The notes: a model not told the origin generated them from the sequence alone. Counted from the stretch's first letter, positions 14,660-22,553 are shown. The stretch: DNA of 24,202 nt from Sulfurimonas sp. (GCA_002733945.2 NVXO02000005.1:29413-53614), one strand, 5' to 3'. Program-made: numbers and translations.

Positions 14660-16303
14660 CTAAAGCATGATACCTTTAATCATAAAGAATAATAATCCTG
14701 CTAATGTAGCAGCTGCAGGAACTGTGATTAACCATGCTGCGATTATTTTTTTCACAGCATCACGTTTAACGTACTCTACTTTTTTTGTCTGTTTGATATG
14801 CTTTTTAGTAGATTTAATGAGTTTTTCTTCATCCGCGATAAATTTATAAAGTTCAACTACTCTTTCATATTGCGTTGTACTCTTTTCATCTTGTTTTTCT
14901 AACTTAGAGAGTTCAGCCTTGTAAGCATTAAGGTTTGACTTTTCATCTTTAATAATGCTTTTATCTTCTTCTATCGTAGTAGTATCACTTAAATGTAGGT
15001 ACTCGCGTAAAAATCCAACACCAAAAACACCACCGATGGCGATATGAGTTGAACTCACTGGAAGACCAAGTTGTGAAGCAATAATAACAGTAATAGAAGC
15101 GGCCATGGCAATAGAAAAAGCTCTAATCTGGTCAAGTTCTGTTATCTCTGTTCCTACTGTCTTTATCAGTTTAGGACCATAAAGACCAAGACCAAGGGCT
15201 ATACCTAGTGCCCCGACACCCATTACCCACAGTGGAATACTCGCTTTACTTGATATTCCACCATTTACAATAGCATCATTAATAGCTGCTAAGGGACCAA
15301 TGGCATTTGCAACATCATTTGCACCGTGTGCAAAACTAAGAAGTGCAGCGGCAAAAACAAGAGGAATAGTAAAAAGAGTATTTACTGATGCTTTTGTGTT
15401 TTTTATCGCTGTAGTGTTGGAAGATAGTTTCATTCTTACTGAGATGAATACAATTAGAGCAACTACCCCACCCATAACTAAAGCAGTAAGTAAAGAAGGT
15501 TTTTTACTCATTTCAATACTTACAAGTGGCAAGTAGTTAAGTATCTCAATTATTTGAGGCCATATCTTTTTAAGACCTTTAAGTGTGAGGTAGGTTACAA
15601 AAGCCCATGACATAATAGAAACAAAAACGGGAACCCATTTTTTTGCGGCGGCAACCTTGTCATCTTGAAATACGATAGACTTTTTAATAGAGAACAAAAA
15701 TGCTGCAGCAATCACACCACCAAGAATAGGTGATATAACCCATGAAGCAGCAATTTTTGCCATTGTACCCCAGTCTACTATATCAAATCCAGCAGCTGCA
15801 ATACCTGCACCCATAACTCCACCTACAATAGAATGTGTTGTGGAAACTGGAGCACGCATCATAGTCGCGAAGTTAAGCCAAAGTGCAGCTGCAAGTAGCG
15901 CTGCCATCATAGCCCATATAAAAGGATCGGCATTTCCACCAAACGCAGATATGTCAATAATACCTTTTTTAATAGTTTTTACAACTTCTCCACCGGCAAT
16001 AAGTGCACCAGCTGCTTCAAATACAGCAGCAATAACAATCGCCATAGTCATAGTCATAGCTTTAGAACCAACTGCAGGTCCTACATTATTTGCTACATCA
16101 TTTGCACCGATATTCATAGCCATATATGCACCGATAAGTGCAGCTACTGCTAGGAACATATTATTAGGTATTCCACCATTACTTAAAAAACTAAAAGTAA
16201 GTACGCCAATCATAAAAAATAGTGCAAAACCTAAGCGCGTAAAATCGGTACCACTTTTTTTCAAAGCTTCTTCTTCAAGTTTTTTCATTGTTTGGATTTC
16301 CAT
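14660..16303 (-). CDS. PiT-family inorganic phosphate transporter with coiled-coil insert
   Basis: A 547-residue inner-membrane permease that imports phosphate (or metal phosphate) using an ion gradient. Both PiT repeats are present: IGANDVANNVGPAVGSKA (65-82) and HGANDVANAIGPLAA (326-340). PVSTTHSIVGGVMGAG and PVSSTHIAIGGVFGVG are the paired second signatures. Between the penultimate and last membrane spans lies a charged, probably coiled-coil segment (about 444-510), which points to a cytoplasmic regulatory element. It starts in the TAATG overlap with the cyclophilin stop, so it is co-transcribed. M6 is an alternative start. No phoU-like gene is adjacent. Confidence 0.92.
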   Translation of the reverse strand: MEIQTMKKLEEEALKKSGTDFTRLGFALFFMIGVLTFSFLSNGGIPNNMFLAVAALIGAYMAMNIGANDVANNVGPAVGSKAMTMTMAIVIAAVFEAAGALIAGGEVVKTIKKGIIDISAFGGNADPFIWAMMAALLAAALWLNFATMMRAPVSTTHSIVGGVMGAGIAAAGFDIVDWGTMAKIAASWVISPILGGVIAAAFLFSIKKSIVFQDDKVAAAKKWVPVFVSIMSWAFVTYLTLKGLKKIWPQIIEILNYLPLVSIEMSKKPSLLTALVMGGVVALIVFISVRMKLSSNTTAIKNTKASVNTLFTIPLVFAAALLSFAHGANDVANAIGPLAAINDAIVNGGISSKASIPLWVMGVGALGIALGLGLYGPKLIKTVGTEITELDQIRAFSIAMAASITVIIASQLGLPVSSTHIAIGGVFGVGFLREYLHLSDTTTIEEDKSIIKDEKSNLNAYKAELSKLEKQDEKSTTQYERVVELYKFIADEEKLIKSTKKHIKQTKKVEYVKRDAVKKIIAAWLITVPAAATLAGLLFFMIKGIML

Positions 16304-16905
16304 TATTTACCTTCACTTGTTATAGATGCTTTATTTATTTGTACTCTTTGAACCGGTTTACTTCCATTTACAGAGGTATTATTAAGTTTTGAAAGTGTTT
16401 CAAATGAGTCATGTGTAATTTGACCAAATATAGTATGATGACCATTAAGCCAAGGCGTGGCAGCTGTTGTAATGAAAAACTGACTACCATTTGTAGATGG
16501 ACCACGATTTGCCATTGCTAAAATCCCTGCTTTATTAAATGTTTTATCAAGATACTCATCTTTAAAATCTTTATGCCAGATAGACTCTCCTCCAGCACCA
16601 CTCTCAGTAGGATCACCACCTTGAATCATAAAATTTTTGATAATTCTGTGAAAAGCTATACCATCATAGTAACCATCTTTGATATGTGTCATAAAGTTTT
16701 CAACAGCTAAGGGAGCGACATCAGAAAATAGTTCTATTTCTAAGTCACCTTCAGTAGTCTTTAAAACAATTATTGGATGTGTCGTCCTCACCTTTGTTTT
16801 TGTTGTAGGAGTAGCATTCTTATTAGCTTGTGTAGATTCAGTAGTACATGCGCTAAAGCTAAGGCTTAAAAGGAGTGTGGAAAATATTATAGAAAATTTG
16901 AGCAT
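16303..16905 (-). CDS. Lipoprotein peptidyl-prolyl cis-trans isomerase, cyclophilin type
   Basis: A 200-residue protein. A lipoprotein signal (MLKFSIIFSTLLL, lipobox LSFSAC with Cys20) anchors it in the cell envelope. A Thr/Lys-rich linker is followed by a single-domain cyclophilin that isomerises proline peptide bonds: FHRIIKNFMIQGGDP, GILAMANRGPSTNGSQFFIT and HTIFGQI contain the active-site Arg, Phe, Gln and His positions. I chose the ATG at 16905 because GAGGAAGAAG precedes it and only one base separates it from the msrB stop. A TTG six codons upstream would overlap msrB. It is coupled to the PiT gene downstream. Confidence 0.92.
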   Translation of the reverse strand: MLKFSIIFSTLLLSLSFSACTTESTQANKNATPTTKTKVRTTHPIIVLKTTEGDLEIELFSDVAPLAVENFMTHIKDGYYDGIAFHRIIKNFMIQGGDPTESGAGGESIWHKDFKDEYLDKTFNKAGILAMANRGPSTNGSQFFITTAATPWLNGHHTIFGQITHDSFETLSKLNNTSVNGSKPVQRVQINKASITSEGK

Positions 16906-16906
16906 A

Positions 16907-17299
16907 TTATTCTTCTTCCTCAAATGTTAAACAGACAGAATTAATACAGTATCTCTGACCTGTTGGCTCTGGACCATCAGGAAAAACATGTCCTAAATGC
17001 GCGTCACAAGTACTACAAACTACTTCAACTCTCATCATTCCGTAAGTACCGTCTTTTATTTCAGTAACGGCATTCTCTATTGTCTCGAAGTAACTTGGCC
17101 AACCTGTTCCCGAATCAAATTTAGTATCTGACTCAAAAAGAGGGGTACCACAACATATGCATTTGTAAGTACCATCTGCTTTATTATCATTAAACTCACC
17201 GGAAAATGGAGCTTCTGTCCCATGCTCTCTACATACGGAATAGGCTTCAGGACTTAACTGTGCTTTCCACTCTTCATTACTCTTTTTGACCTTGCTCAT
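16907..17299 (-). CDS. msrB: Peptide-methionine (R)-S-oxide reductase MsrB
   Basis: A 130-residue cytoplasmic repair enzyme reducing methionine-R-sulfoxide. Zinc ligands are Cys47 and Cys50 (CICC) and Cys95 and Cys98 (CSTC). The catalytic Cys118 lies in [16 protein letters not shown] (61-70), [10 protein letters not shown] (101-110) and [14 protein letters not shown] are hallmarks. A resolving Cys may be Cys23 or Cys123. There is no signal peptide. It overlaps the upstream NERD-ATPase gene by 23 bp, and its stop is one base from the cyclophilin ATG, so it lies inside one leftward operon. Confidence 0.96.
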   Translation of the reverse strand: MSKVKKSNEEWKAQLSPEAYSVCREHGTEAPFSGEFNDNKADGTYKCICCGTPLFESDTKFDSGTGWPSYFETIENAVTEIKDGTYGMMRVEVVCSTCDAHLGHVFPDGPEPTGQRYCINSVCLTFEEEE

Positions 17300-18776
17300 A
17301 TCTATTCCTTAGTTCTTTAATCTTTTCACACTCTTCTTCATACACTACATCAACTGATGTATGTGCTAAATTAAAGGCATATTCTATCTCATTTACGCTT
17401 GTAAAACATAAATCCATAAGAATTATATGATTCGTATTTAGCTCATTTATATCTGAATAGTTACAAAAGAGTAAGTTATTGAAATTTTGATTCATCAGAG
17501 CACTATCACTATTGATAAACGCAGGTGTTTCTTCTATGAATGATGTCAGATCATCTTTAAGTTTTTCTCTACTCATTGCGTTGCTTACGATAAGAATATT
17601 TTTAAATTTTTTCGCGAGAAAAGTTGATATAAGGTGTAATGCTTTGGCATGTGGATTAGTATTATGGAAGTTAACTGTTCTGTTTAAGATTCTAAAATTT
17701 TTACTAAGGTTTGGAATAGTGTTAAGTGTACTTACTAGAACTAAAACAGATTTCTTTTGGATATGATTTAAGTATTCTATAAATTCAAGAGGGAGCTGGT
17801 CAGAATCATCACACATAAGTGTATCAGCAAAATGATAGCTCTTTTTCATCAGTTTAGGATGGACTACTATATGCTCAATCCTCTCTTTACCTACTTTTAA
17901 AAGATGTCTATTAAGAAATTCTATAGGAGTGATAATCTCTATACTACTTAAGTCAATTTCAATAATAGCATGTTCGATAATATTTAAAAGCTTCTTCTTA
18001 AAGATATCACATGAAAGCACTGTAGCTTTTAGAATGATAATTGTTTTTGATTTTTCATCTAAGATCTCTACAATGGACTTAAGAAGCAAAAGATTACTTT
18101 TCCCACTCCCATGTAAACCTGTTAGATGTGTAATGGGTTGTAACGGTTTATCGATAAATGCTTTCTGTTCATCACTACAAAGATGAGTATCACCTTTAAG
18201 GTCTAAAATAGTATATTGCATAAAAAGTGGTCCCAAAATGTCATCTATACTTTGTACATCATTCCTCTCTTTACAACAACTCTGAAGTTTTTTTAAGATA
18301 TCTGCTTCATTCGAATCACTGAAGATAATCTTCTCTTGAGGTAATAAAGATTTAAATGAATCATTTAAATGCTCATATTCATCAGCAGTTAAATTTTCCA
18401 TCAATAGATAGTTAAAAATTGGAACACCATCATTGTGTGTGAGCTCATTAAACTTTTGTTTGATAATGTTTTGTGTGTTTTCATAAGCCAAAGTATCATT
18501 AGAATTTTCTTGTTTTTGAGCTTTTTGAATATCTGTTTTTTTTAACTCACCGTATGTCCACTCTTTTGATTCAAACAGATAAAGACCACGCAAGCTATCG
18601 AGCACAATAAGTCCAATTTTATAAACTGAGGCATGATGATAAATATTAACATCTTTAAAAACTAGTAAATTACTTTCTTTAGAGAGACTTTTAAGTCTTT
18701 TGATGAGAATTGTATCTAGAGTAGTAAGTTGTGCAGGTTTCTTTTTAAAAAAAGAGGTGAGAGAAGATATGTTCAT
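17277..18776 (-). CDS. NERD-like nuclease domain plus degenerate SF1 helicase-like ATPase
   Basis: A 499-residue protein, not confidently assigned. Residues about 40-150 resemble a NERD (nuclease-related) domain: [18 protein letters not shown] has the Asp60 and Glu69-x-Lys71 arrangement of PD-(D/E)xK nucleases. Residues about 200-350 look like an SF1 helicase core: a Q-motif-like SDEQKAF (201-207), Walker A GLHGSGKS (220-227) and a Walker B-like DDSDQ (323-327), where UvrD proteins have DExQ. Later SF1 motifs are weak ([20 protein letters not shown]). NERD-helicase fusions exist elsewhere; here the helicase half appears shortened. No Shine-Dalgarno precedes the ATG, which lies 10 bp past the hup terminator arm. 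It overlaps msrB by 23 bp. Confidence 0.6.
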   Translation of the reverse strand: MNISSLTSFFKKKPAQLTTLDTILIKRLKSLSKESNLLVFKDVNIYHHASVYKIGLIVLDSLRGLYLFESKEWTYGELKKTDIQKAQKQENSNDTLAYENTQNIIKQKFNELTHNDGVPIFNYLLMENLTADEYEHLNDSFKSLLPQEKIIFSDSNEADILKKLQSCCKERNDVQSIDDILGPLFMQYTILDLKGDTHLCSDEQKAFIDKPLQPITHLTGLHGSGKSNLLLLKSIVEILDEKSKTIIILKATVLSCDIFKKKLLNIIEHAIIEIDLSSIEIITPIEFLNRHLLKVGKERIEHIVVHPKLMKKSYHFADTLMCDDSDQLPLEFIEYLNHIQKKSVLVLVSTLNTIPNLSKNFRILNRTVNFHNTNPHAKALHLISTFLAKKFKNILIVSNAMSREKLKDDLTSFIEETPAFINSDSALMNQNFNNLLFCNYSDINELNTNHIILMDLCFTSVNEIEYAFNLAHTSVDVVYEEECEKIKELRNRYEQGQKE

Positions 18777-18785
18777 TGTGGTGAT

Positions 18786-18817
18786 AAAACAATACCTATT
18801 AAAGGAGGTATTGTTTT
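18786..18817 (-). terminator. Intrinsic terminator of hup
   Basis: A 12-bp perfect stem (AAAACAATACCT and AGGTATTGTTTT) with an 8-base loop, ending in a T run in the leftward direction, 7 bp after the hup stop. It is the clearest Rho-independent terminator in the window. It separates hup from the NERD-ATPase operon, which must then use its own promoter or read-through. Confidence 0.88.
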
Positions 18818-18823
18818 AAGTTA

Positions 18824-19108
18824 CTATTCGCCTGAAGCTACACGGTCTTTAAGACCTTTACCAGCTTTAAACTTAGGAACCATTTTATCTTGAGTAGTAT
18901 AAGTCTTATCAGTACCAGGAACTTTACCACTTTTTCCTTTTTGAAGTGCAGCAGTAAAACTACCAAAACCAACTAAAGAAACATCTTCTTTTTTAACTAA
19001 TGCAGTTGTAACTGCATCTGTAAATGCTTTAATAGCAGCTTCTGCTTCTACTTTAGTTTTATACTCGCCACTTGCTTGTACTAATTCAACGAATTGAGCT
19101 TTATTCAT
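18824..19108 (-). CDS. hup: HU-family nucleoid DNA-binding protein
   Basis: A 94-residue HU. N-terminal MNKAQFVELVQASG and AAIKAFTDAVTTAL form the dimerising helices. The signature VGFGSFTAALQKGKSGKVPGT is followed by the DNA-binding arm and MVPKFKAGKGLKDRV. HU bends and compacts DNA and supports replication and recombination. The ATG is preceded by AAGGGTAAATTT. The 75-bp upstream segment contains TTCGT-TCTTT-ACGAA, which could be a small regulatory hairpin. A strong terminator follows, so it is probably monocistronic. Confidence 0.95.
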   Translation of the reverse strand: MNKAQFVELVQASGEYKTKVEAEAAIKAFTDAVTTALVKKEDVSLVGFGSFTAALQKGKSGKVPGTDKTYTTQDKMVPKFKAGKGLKDRVASGE

Positions 19109-19183
19109 AAATTTACCCTTGGATTAAAATATTTCCGAACTTTCGTAAAGAACGAAATAATTCAGCTAGAGACACTTTATACT

Positions 19184-19378
19184 TTATTTGCTTAAATTTT
19201 TCTTCTTTTTAGTAAAACTAAAGATAAATTGTGATGTTTTTGTTTCTTTTAGTCCATATTTAGCCACTTTGATGAGTCTCATCATGTTAAACTTAGGCTT
19301 ATTGAAGATGAGTAAAGTTGAAATTACTTTAATCTTTTTATATTTATCTGTGTGTATGTATGGATAAAAATACTTCAT
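19184..19378 (-). CDS. Doubtful 64-residue basic ORF downstream of the HTH gene
   Basis: A lysine-rich ORF (about one residue in five is Lys) with no recognisable domain, ending in FTKKKKNLSK. The predicted ATG has only a poor ribosome binding site. In frame just upstream, MRKMV is ended by a TAG immediately before this ATG. A much better Shine-Dalgarno, AGGAG, a little further upstream leads into a 7-codon ORF (MSALTTK, stop). This patchwork suggests a decayed or spurious gene. It and its flanks occupy the 312 bp between hup and the HTH gene (19109-19420), where I see nothing else. Confidence 0.3.
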   Translation of the reverse strand: MKYFYPYIHTDKYKKIKVISTLLIFNKPKFNMMRLIKVAKYGLKETKTSQFIFSFTKKKKNLSK

Positions 19379-19420
19379 CTAGACCATCTTTCTCATTTTG
19401 TTGTAAGTGCGCTCATCTAC

Positions 19421-19663
19421 TTAACTCCTATAATTTTTTTTTACAGTTCTAATAATTTCATTATCTTCTAAACTTCCTAACATTGTCATAACTGTAGCAG
19501 CAGCCTGTGGTTTAGCTCGACCTAGTTTCCAGTCTTGATATGTACGCATAGAGATACCAAAATTTGAAGCCATATCTTTTAAGGATATTTTTCTTCCGTT
19601 ATTTTGAGACTTTAATGAGTTATGGAGGATATTAAAAAGATGAGTATAACATACATAATACAC
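19421..19663 (-). CDS. Small Xre-type helix-turn-helix DNA-binding protein
   Basis: An 80-residue protein with one HTH domain: helix 2 SLKDMASNFG, turn, recognition helix SMRTYQDWKLGR (about 27-49), then KPQAAATVMTML. This resembles the Cro/CI-like antitoxin or regulator families (HigA/Xre-like). The only upstream in-frame start is a GTG at 19661-19663 that lies inside a 36-bp palindrome and lacks a Shine-Dalgarno; the next ATG (19573) would remove helix 1. A promoter with TATACT at 19643-19648 would even start transcription inside the proposed coding region, so the true start is uncertain. It probably represses itself through the palindrome. Confidence 0.65.
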   Translation of the reverse strand: MYYVCYTHLFNILHNSLKSQNNGRKISLKDMASNFGISMRTYQDWKLGRAKPQAAATVMTMLGSLEDNEIIRTVKKNYRS

Positions 19664-19685
19664 GGTAAACCGTGTGTTATGTATG
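19650..19685. promoter_or_regulatory. 36-bp near-perfect inverted repeat, probable operator
   Basis: The outer arms CATACATAA and TTATGTATG and the inner arms ACACGGT and ACCGTGT form a symmetric site. Only two base-pair positions break symmetry: one off-centre position and the central pair. It overlaps the start of the small HTH gene and a possible leftward promoter, which fits an autoregulatory operator for a dimeric HTH protein. It is too symmetric and too close to a start codon to be a simple terminator. Confidence 0.7.
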
Positions 19686-19786
19686 AAAATGAAGGAAAAA
19701 TTAGCTAGATTGAAAATATTAAAAAGAAAATTATTAGTGAATATTTAAAAAGGAAGAAGAGTGAAGTTTAGGAGATAATGAACTTG

Positions 19787-20455
19787 CTAGTACTCTAGCA
19801 AATCACTATAATCATATTTTGAAAAGTCTAGGTAAAGCTTACCATTTTGTTGGATAATACGAACATCCTTACCATATACTGCTAAGAATCTTTTTTTAAT
19901 AACTTTTTTCTGATAAGTTTCTAAATTAAGTGTTTTAAGATACTGTTTTAGCTCTATAATCTCTTGTTCTTTCTCTATAGTTTCTATTTCGTGAATTGTC
20001 GGGGACTCTTGGGCTGCTAGTTTAGCATTGATAAGTTCTAAAATATTTTTAAGTTGCTCATCTTTTGAACTATACACTTGCTCGATTTTTGCCATTTCAT
20101 CACGTAACATCTGTTCTTTGTCATCTATAAGCTTGTCTATTTTAGTCTCAAGTTGGAGTATTTTCTCTTTAAGTTGTTGATTCTCTTTTTGATAAAGTCC
20201 TAACACCATAGCAACTGTTGTTTTAGGTTTTGTAACTACAGCTATATTTGGTACTACTTTTTCTTTTGTCAGTGAATCTTCTTTATTATTTTGAATCTCA
20301 CTTCTTAATGCTGGTTTTAATGAACTTTGTGTAACTATTATATATGTAATACCATCTTCTATAATATAGTTAAGCTTTTTACTACGAAGCTTTGAGTGTA
20401 TCATCTCTTTTGACATTTTAAAATGTTTAGAGTACTCATCTACCGTTAATCTCAT
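19787..20455 (-). CDS. Winged-HTH and coiled-coil protein of unknown function
   Basis: A 222-residue protein. Residues 1-42 (LTVDEYSKHFKMSKEMIHSK, then DGITYIIV) look like an excisionase/MerR-type winged helix-turn-helix. A polar linker follows. Residues about 86-175 are a long Lys/Glu/Leu/Ile coiled coil (KENQQLKEKILQLETKIDKL). The C-terminal 45 residues (YLKTLNLETYQKKVIKKRF, then KLYLDFSKYDYSDLL) form a compact conserved-looking module. It has no signal or membrane segment, so it is cytoplasmic. AAAGGAATAAC precedes the ATG, 10 bp after the cyclase stop, so the pair is one operon. It is possibly a DNA-binding structural or regulatory partner of the cyclase; no function is assigned. Confidence 0.75.
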   Translation of the reverse strand: MRLTVDEYSKHFKMSKEMIHSKLRSKKLNYIIEDGITYIIVTQSSLKPALRSEIQNNKEDSLTKEKVVPNIAVVTKPKTTVAMVLGLYQKENQQLKEKILQLETKIDKLIDDKEQMLRDEMAKIEQVYSSKDEQLKNILELINAKLAAQESPTIHEIETIEKEQEIIELKQYLKTLNLETYQKKVIKKRFLAVYGKDVRIIQQNGKLYLDFSKYDYSDLLEY

Positions 20456-20465
20456 GTTATTCCTT

Positions 20466-21137
20466 TTATATAATTGAATTGTAGTTAATGTTTGGAGGAT
20501 TAATGATTCCAGACTTTCTTAGCCAAATTAAGCATCCTCTTTTTTCATAACCATGTTTATCTTTAAAATGCTGTACAGTTGATTTCTTTAGTTCCCTTTT
20601 CGTTAGAAGAGTATTAAAGTCTTTATGTAAAATAAGAAATTTTTTAAAATTTTCATAGGCTGCATCTGATACCATTACAGTAGAAATTGCAAAACTTTTA
20701 ATTTCTAAGTATCTTGCACAGTCATTAAGGCCGTCACCTATAAAGTTCTTACTTCCTAGTATATCTTCAAACTCATTCACTTCACCAGTATGTGCAGCTA
20801 TTCTAATCCCCTCAAAGTAACTATATTTTTTAGAAATATGTTCTGAAAAATGCTTAAAACTTAAACCAAGAATAGGACCGAAACCTTTGAGTCTAGGATT
20901 TAAGATACAGTAAAAACCATCACCAGTTGACACATAACCAATGATGAACTTTGATAAAGGTGTATTTGAGTTGACTAACATCTTCTCAATCATCTTTTTA
21001 AAGCTTTTTGTTAAAAACACTACTATCTCTAACTGTTGTGAAGATGAGAGTTGTGAGAAGTTGATAATGTCGATAAGAACTATATCTGTTATTAGTGCTT
21101 TTATCATTGTGTGATTTCGTTTTGTTTTTATAAGCAT
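20466..21137 (-). CDS. Stand-alone class III nucleotide cyclase-like protein
   Basis: About 224 residues, consisting of a cyclase homology domain and no sensor. From the ATG at 21137: LIDIINFSQL supplies the first metal Asp and the DIxxFS motif, STGDGFY the second metal Asp, IRIAAHTGEV the central strand signature, and FIGDGLNDCARYLE keeps the Asn-x3-Arg pair used for transition-state binding. The purine-specifying Lys near the GDG appears replaced (VSTGDG), so the substrate is unclear. Starts are uncertain: TTG 21182, ATG 21137 or ATG 21107, none with a strong Shine-Dalgarno. The frame is open across all. It is followed by the coiled-coil gene and divergent from fba. Confidence 0.72.
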   Translation of the reverse strand: MLIKTKRNHTMIKALITDIVLIDIINFSQLSSSQQLEIVVFLTKSFKKMIEKMLVNSNTPLSKFIIGYVSTGDGFYCILNPRLKGFGPILGLSFKHFSEHISKKYSYFEGIRIAAHTGEVNEFEDILGSKNFIGDGLNDCARYLEIKSFAISTVMVSDAAYENFKKFLILHKDFNTLLTKRELKKSTVQHFKDKHGYEKRGCLIWLRKSGIINPPNINYNSII

Positions 21138-21171
21138 TTTAGCATAAAGTTCTTTTAAATGAACTTTTAAA

Positions 21172-21177
21172 TATAAT
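21172..21177 (+). promoter_or_regulatory. Candidate -10 box for fba
   Basis: A perfect TATAAT lies 32 bp before the fba ATG in a T/A-rich stretch, giving a leader of about 25 nt that holds the GAGGTGA ribosome binding site. The cyclase-like gene diverges across the same segment. Confidence 0.55.
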
Positions 21178-21208
21178 AACAAAATTAAATTTTTTGAGGT
21201 GAGTGTTT

Positions 21209-22288
21209 ATGAGTAATGGTATTTTAGATATTGTAAAACCCGGAGTTCTTTTTGGCGATGATGTCCAAAAAGTGTATGACCATGCAAAAAAAGTAGGGTT
21301 TGCTATTCCTGCAGTTAATGTAGTAAGTACAGACTCAATTAACGGTGTAATTGAAGCTGCTGCAAAAGTAAACTCTCCTGTAATCATTCAGTTTAGTAAT
21401 GGTGGATCATCTTACTATGCTGGAAAAGGCCTGCGTAATGAGAATGAAAAAGCTGCGATTGTTGGTGCTATCTCTGGTGCACTCCATACTCATATGATGG
21501 CTGAAGCTTATGGTGTTGCCGTTATCCTCCATACTGACCATGCAGCAAAGAAATTACTTCCTTGGATAGATGCACTTCTTGATGCTGGTGAAGCTCACTT
21601 TGCTAAAGAGGGGAAACCACTTTTTTCATCACATATGCTTGACCTCTCAGAAGAGCCATTAGACTACAACATCTCTACTTGTAAAGCTTATTTAGAACGT
21701 ATGAGTAAAATCGGTATGAGTATAGAGATAGAACTAGGTTGTACCGGTGGAGAAGAAGATGGTGTTGATAACACTGATATGGACAACTCACTTCTTTATA
21801 CACAACCAGAAGATGTATGTTTAGCGTATGAAATTTTAGGTGCAGTATCTCCTCATTTCACTATCGCTGCTTCATTTGGAAACGTACATGGCGTTTACAA
21901 GCCAGGTAATGTTTCACTTACTCCAAAAATCCTTGATAACTCTCAAAAGTTTATCAATAAAAAACATGGCACAGTTGATAAACCAGTAAACTTCGTATTC
22001 CATGGTGGTTCAGGTTCTGAGCCTAGTGAGATTAGTGAAGCAATCGGTTATGGCGTTATAAAAATGAACATAGACACAGATACTCAGTGGGCTACTTGGC
22101 TTGGTACTAAAAACTATGTAAAAAAACACAATGACTACCTGCAAGCACAGATAGGAAATCCAGAAGGTGAAGACAAACCAAACAAAAAGTATTATGATCC
22201 TCGTAAATGGCTACGTGCTGGACAAGAGACACTTGTAGATAGAGTTGTTCAAGCATTTAAAGACTTAAACGCGATGGATAGAAACTAG
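21209..22288 (+). CDS. fba: Class II fructose-bisphosphate aldolase
   Basis: A 359-residue zinc-dependent aldolase interconverting fructose 1,6-bisphosphate with dihydroxyacetone phosphate and glyceraldehyde 3-phosphate in glycolysis and gluconeogenesis. It is colinear with E. coli FbaA almost throughout: GILDIVKPGV, VILHTDHAAKKLLPW with zinc and catalytic-site residues, IELGCTGGEEDGVDN, SFGNVHGVYKPGNV, FHGGSGS, MNIDTDTQWATW and KKYYDPRKWLRAGQ. The ATG at 21209 is chosen over a GTG two codons upstream because GAGGTGA is six bases before it. In a presumed autotroph it would act mainly in gluconeogenesis (inference). Confidence 0.97.
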   Translation: MSNGILDIVKPGVLFGDDVQKVYDHAKKVGFAIPAVNVVSTDSINGVIEAAAKVNSPVIIQFSNGGSSYYAGKGLRNENEKAAIVGAISGALHTHMMAEAYGVAVILHTDHAAKKLLPWIDALLDAGEAHFAKEGKPLFSSHMLDLSEEPLDYNISTCKAYLERMSKIGMSIEIELGCTGGEEDGVDNTDMDNSLLYTQPEDVCLAYEILGAVSPHFTIAASFGNVHGVYKPGNVSLTPKILDNSQKFINKKHGTVDKPVNFVFHGGSGSEPSEISEAIGYGVIKMNIDTDTQWATWLGTKNYVKKHNDYLQAQIGNPEGEDKPNKKYYDPRKWLRAGQETLVDRVVQAFKDLNAMDRN

Positions 22289-22313
22289 AATCTCTTGTAT
22301 TCTTAGGATGAAA

Positions 22314-22553
22314 ATGAGTGAAATAAAATTAACGGTTGATGATACAAATATTGAGATTGTTCTCAGTATTTTAAATAATTTAAAAAGTGGACTTATTAGT
22401 TCTATTGAAACTGACTCTAAAACTCCAATAAAAGAGACACAGTATAAACCCCAGAGTAAAGGTGTTATATATGAACATGAGTCAGGTGCAAATGATACTA
22501 CTGGTAAGTACTCTGCTTCTTCTTACAGAGAGAGATTAAAGAGAAAGAGCTAA
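22314..22553 (+). CDS. Small hypothetical protein downstream of fba
   Basis: A 79-residue cytoplasmic protein that I do not recognise. The ATG at 22314 has AGGA five bases upstream; an ATG two codons earlier (22308) overlaps that site. The N-terminal half (SEIKLTVDDTNIEIVLSIL) looks like a compact helix-strand unit. The C-terminal half is polar and ends in a basic RERLKRKS. It lies 25 bp after fba and is probably on the same transcript. Its last 18 bp overlap the end of the convergent gene on the other strand. Confidence 0.7.
   Translation: MSEIKLTVDDTNIEIVLSILNNLKSGLISSIETDSKTPIKETQYKPQSKGVIYEHESGANDTTGKYSASSYRERLKRKS

Noticed and set aside
15840..16325. 161-codon rightward ORF opposite the PiT transporter gene
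   Set aside because: Rich in Ala and Ile as expected from the complement of a membrane protein gene; the leftward frame carries both PiT signatures.
16906..16923. Cyclophilin starting at a TTG that overlaps msrB
   Set aside because: The ATG at 16905 has GAGGAAGAAG at proper distance and gives a normal lipoprotein signal.
19421..19663. Complete toxin-antitoxin pair
   Set aside because: The HTH protein resembles an antitoxin, but no adjacent ORF has a recognisable toxin fold.
19683..19748. 21-codon rightward ORF starting in the palindrome
   Set aside because: No ribosome binding site and a very Lys/Leu-rich product expected from A-rich DNA; not supported as a gene.
19787..21137. Pycsar-type anti-phage system
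   Set aside because: A class III cyclase-like gene is present, but the neighbour has no membrane, TIR or other known effector domain, and no other defence genes surround it.
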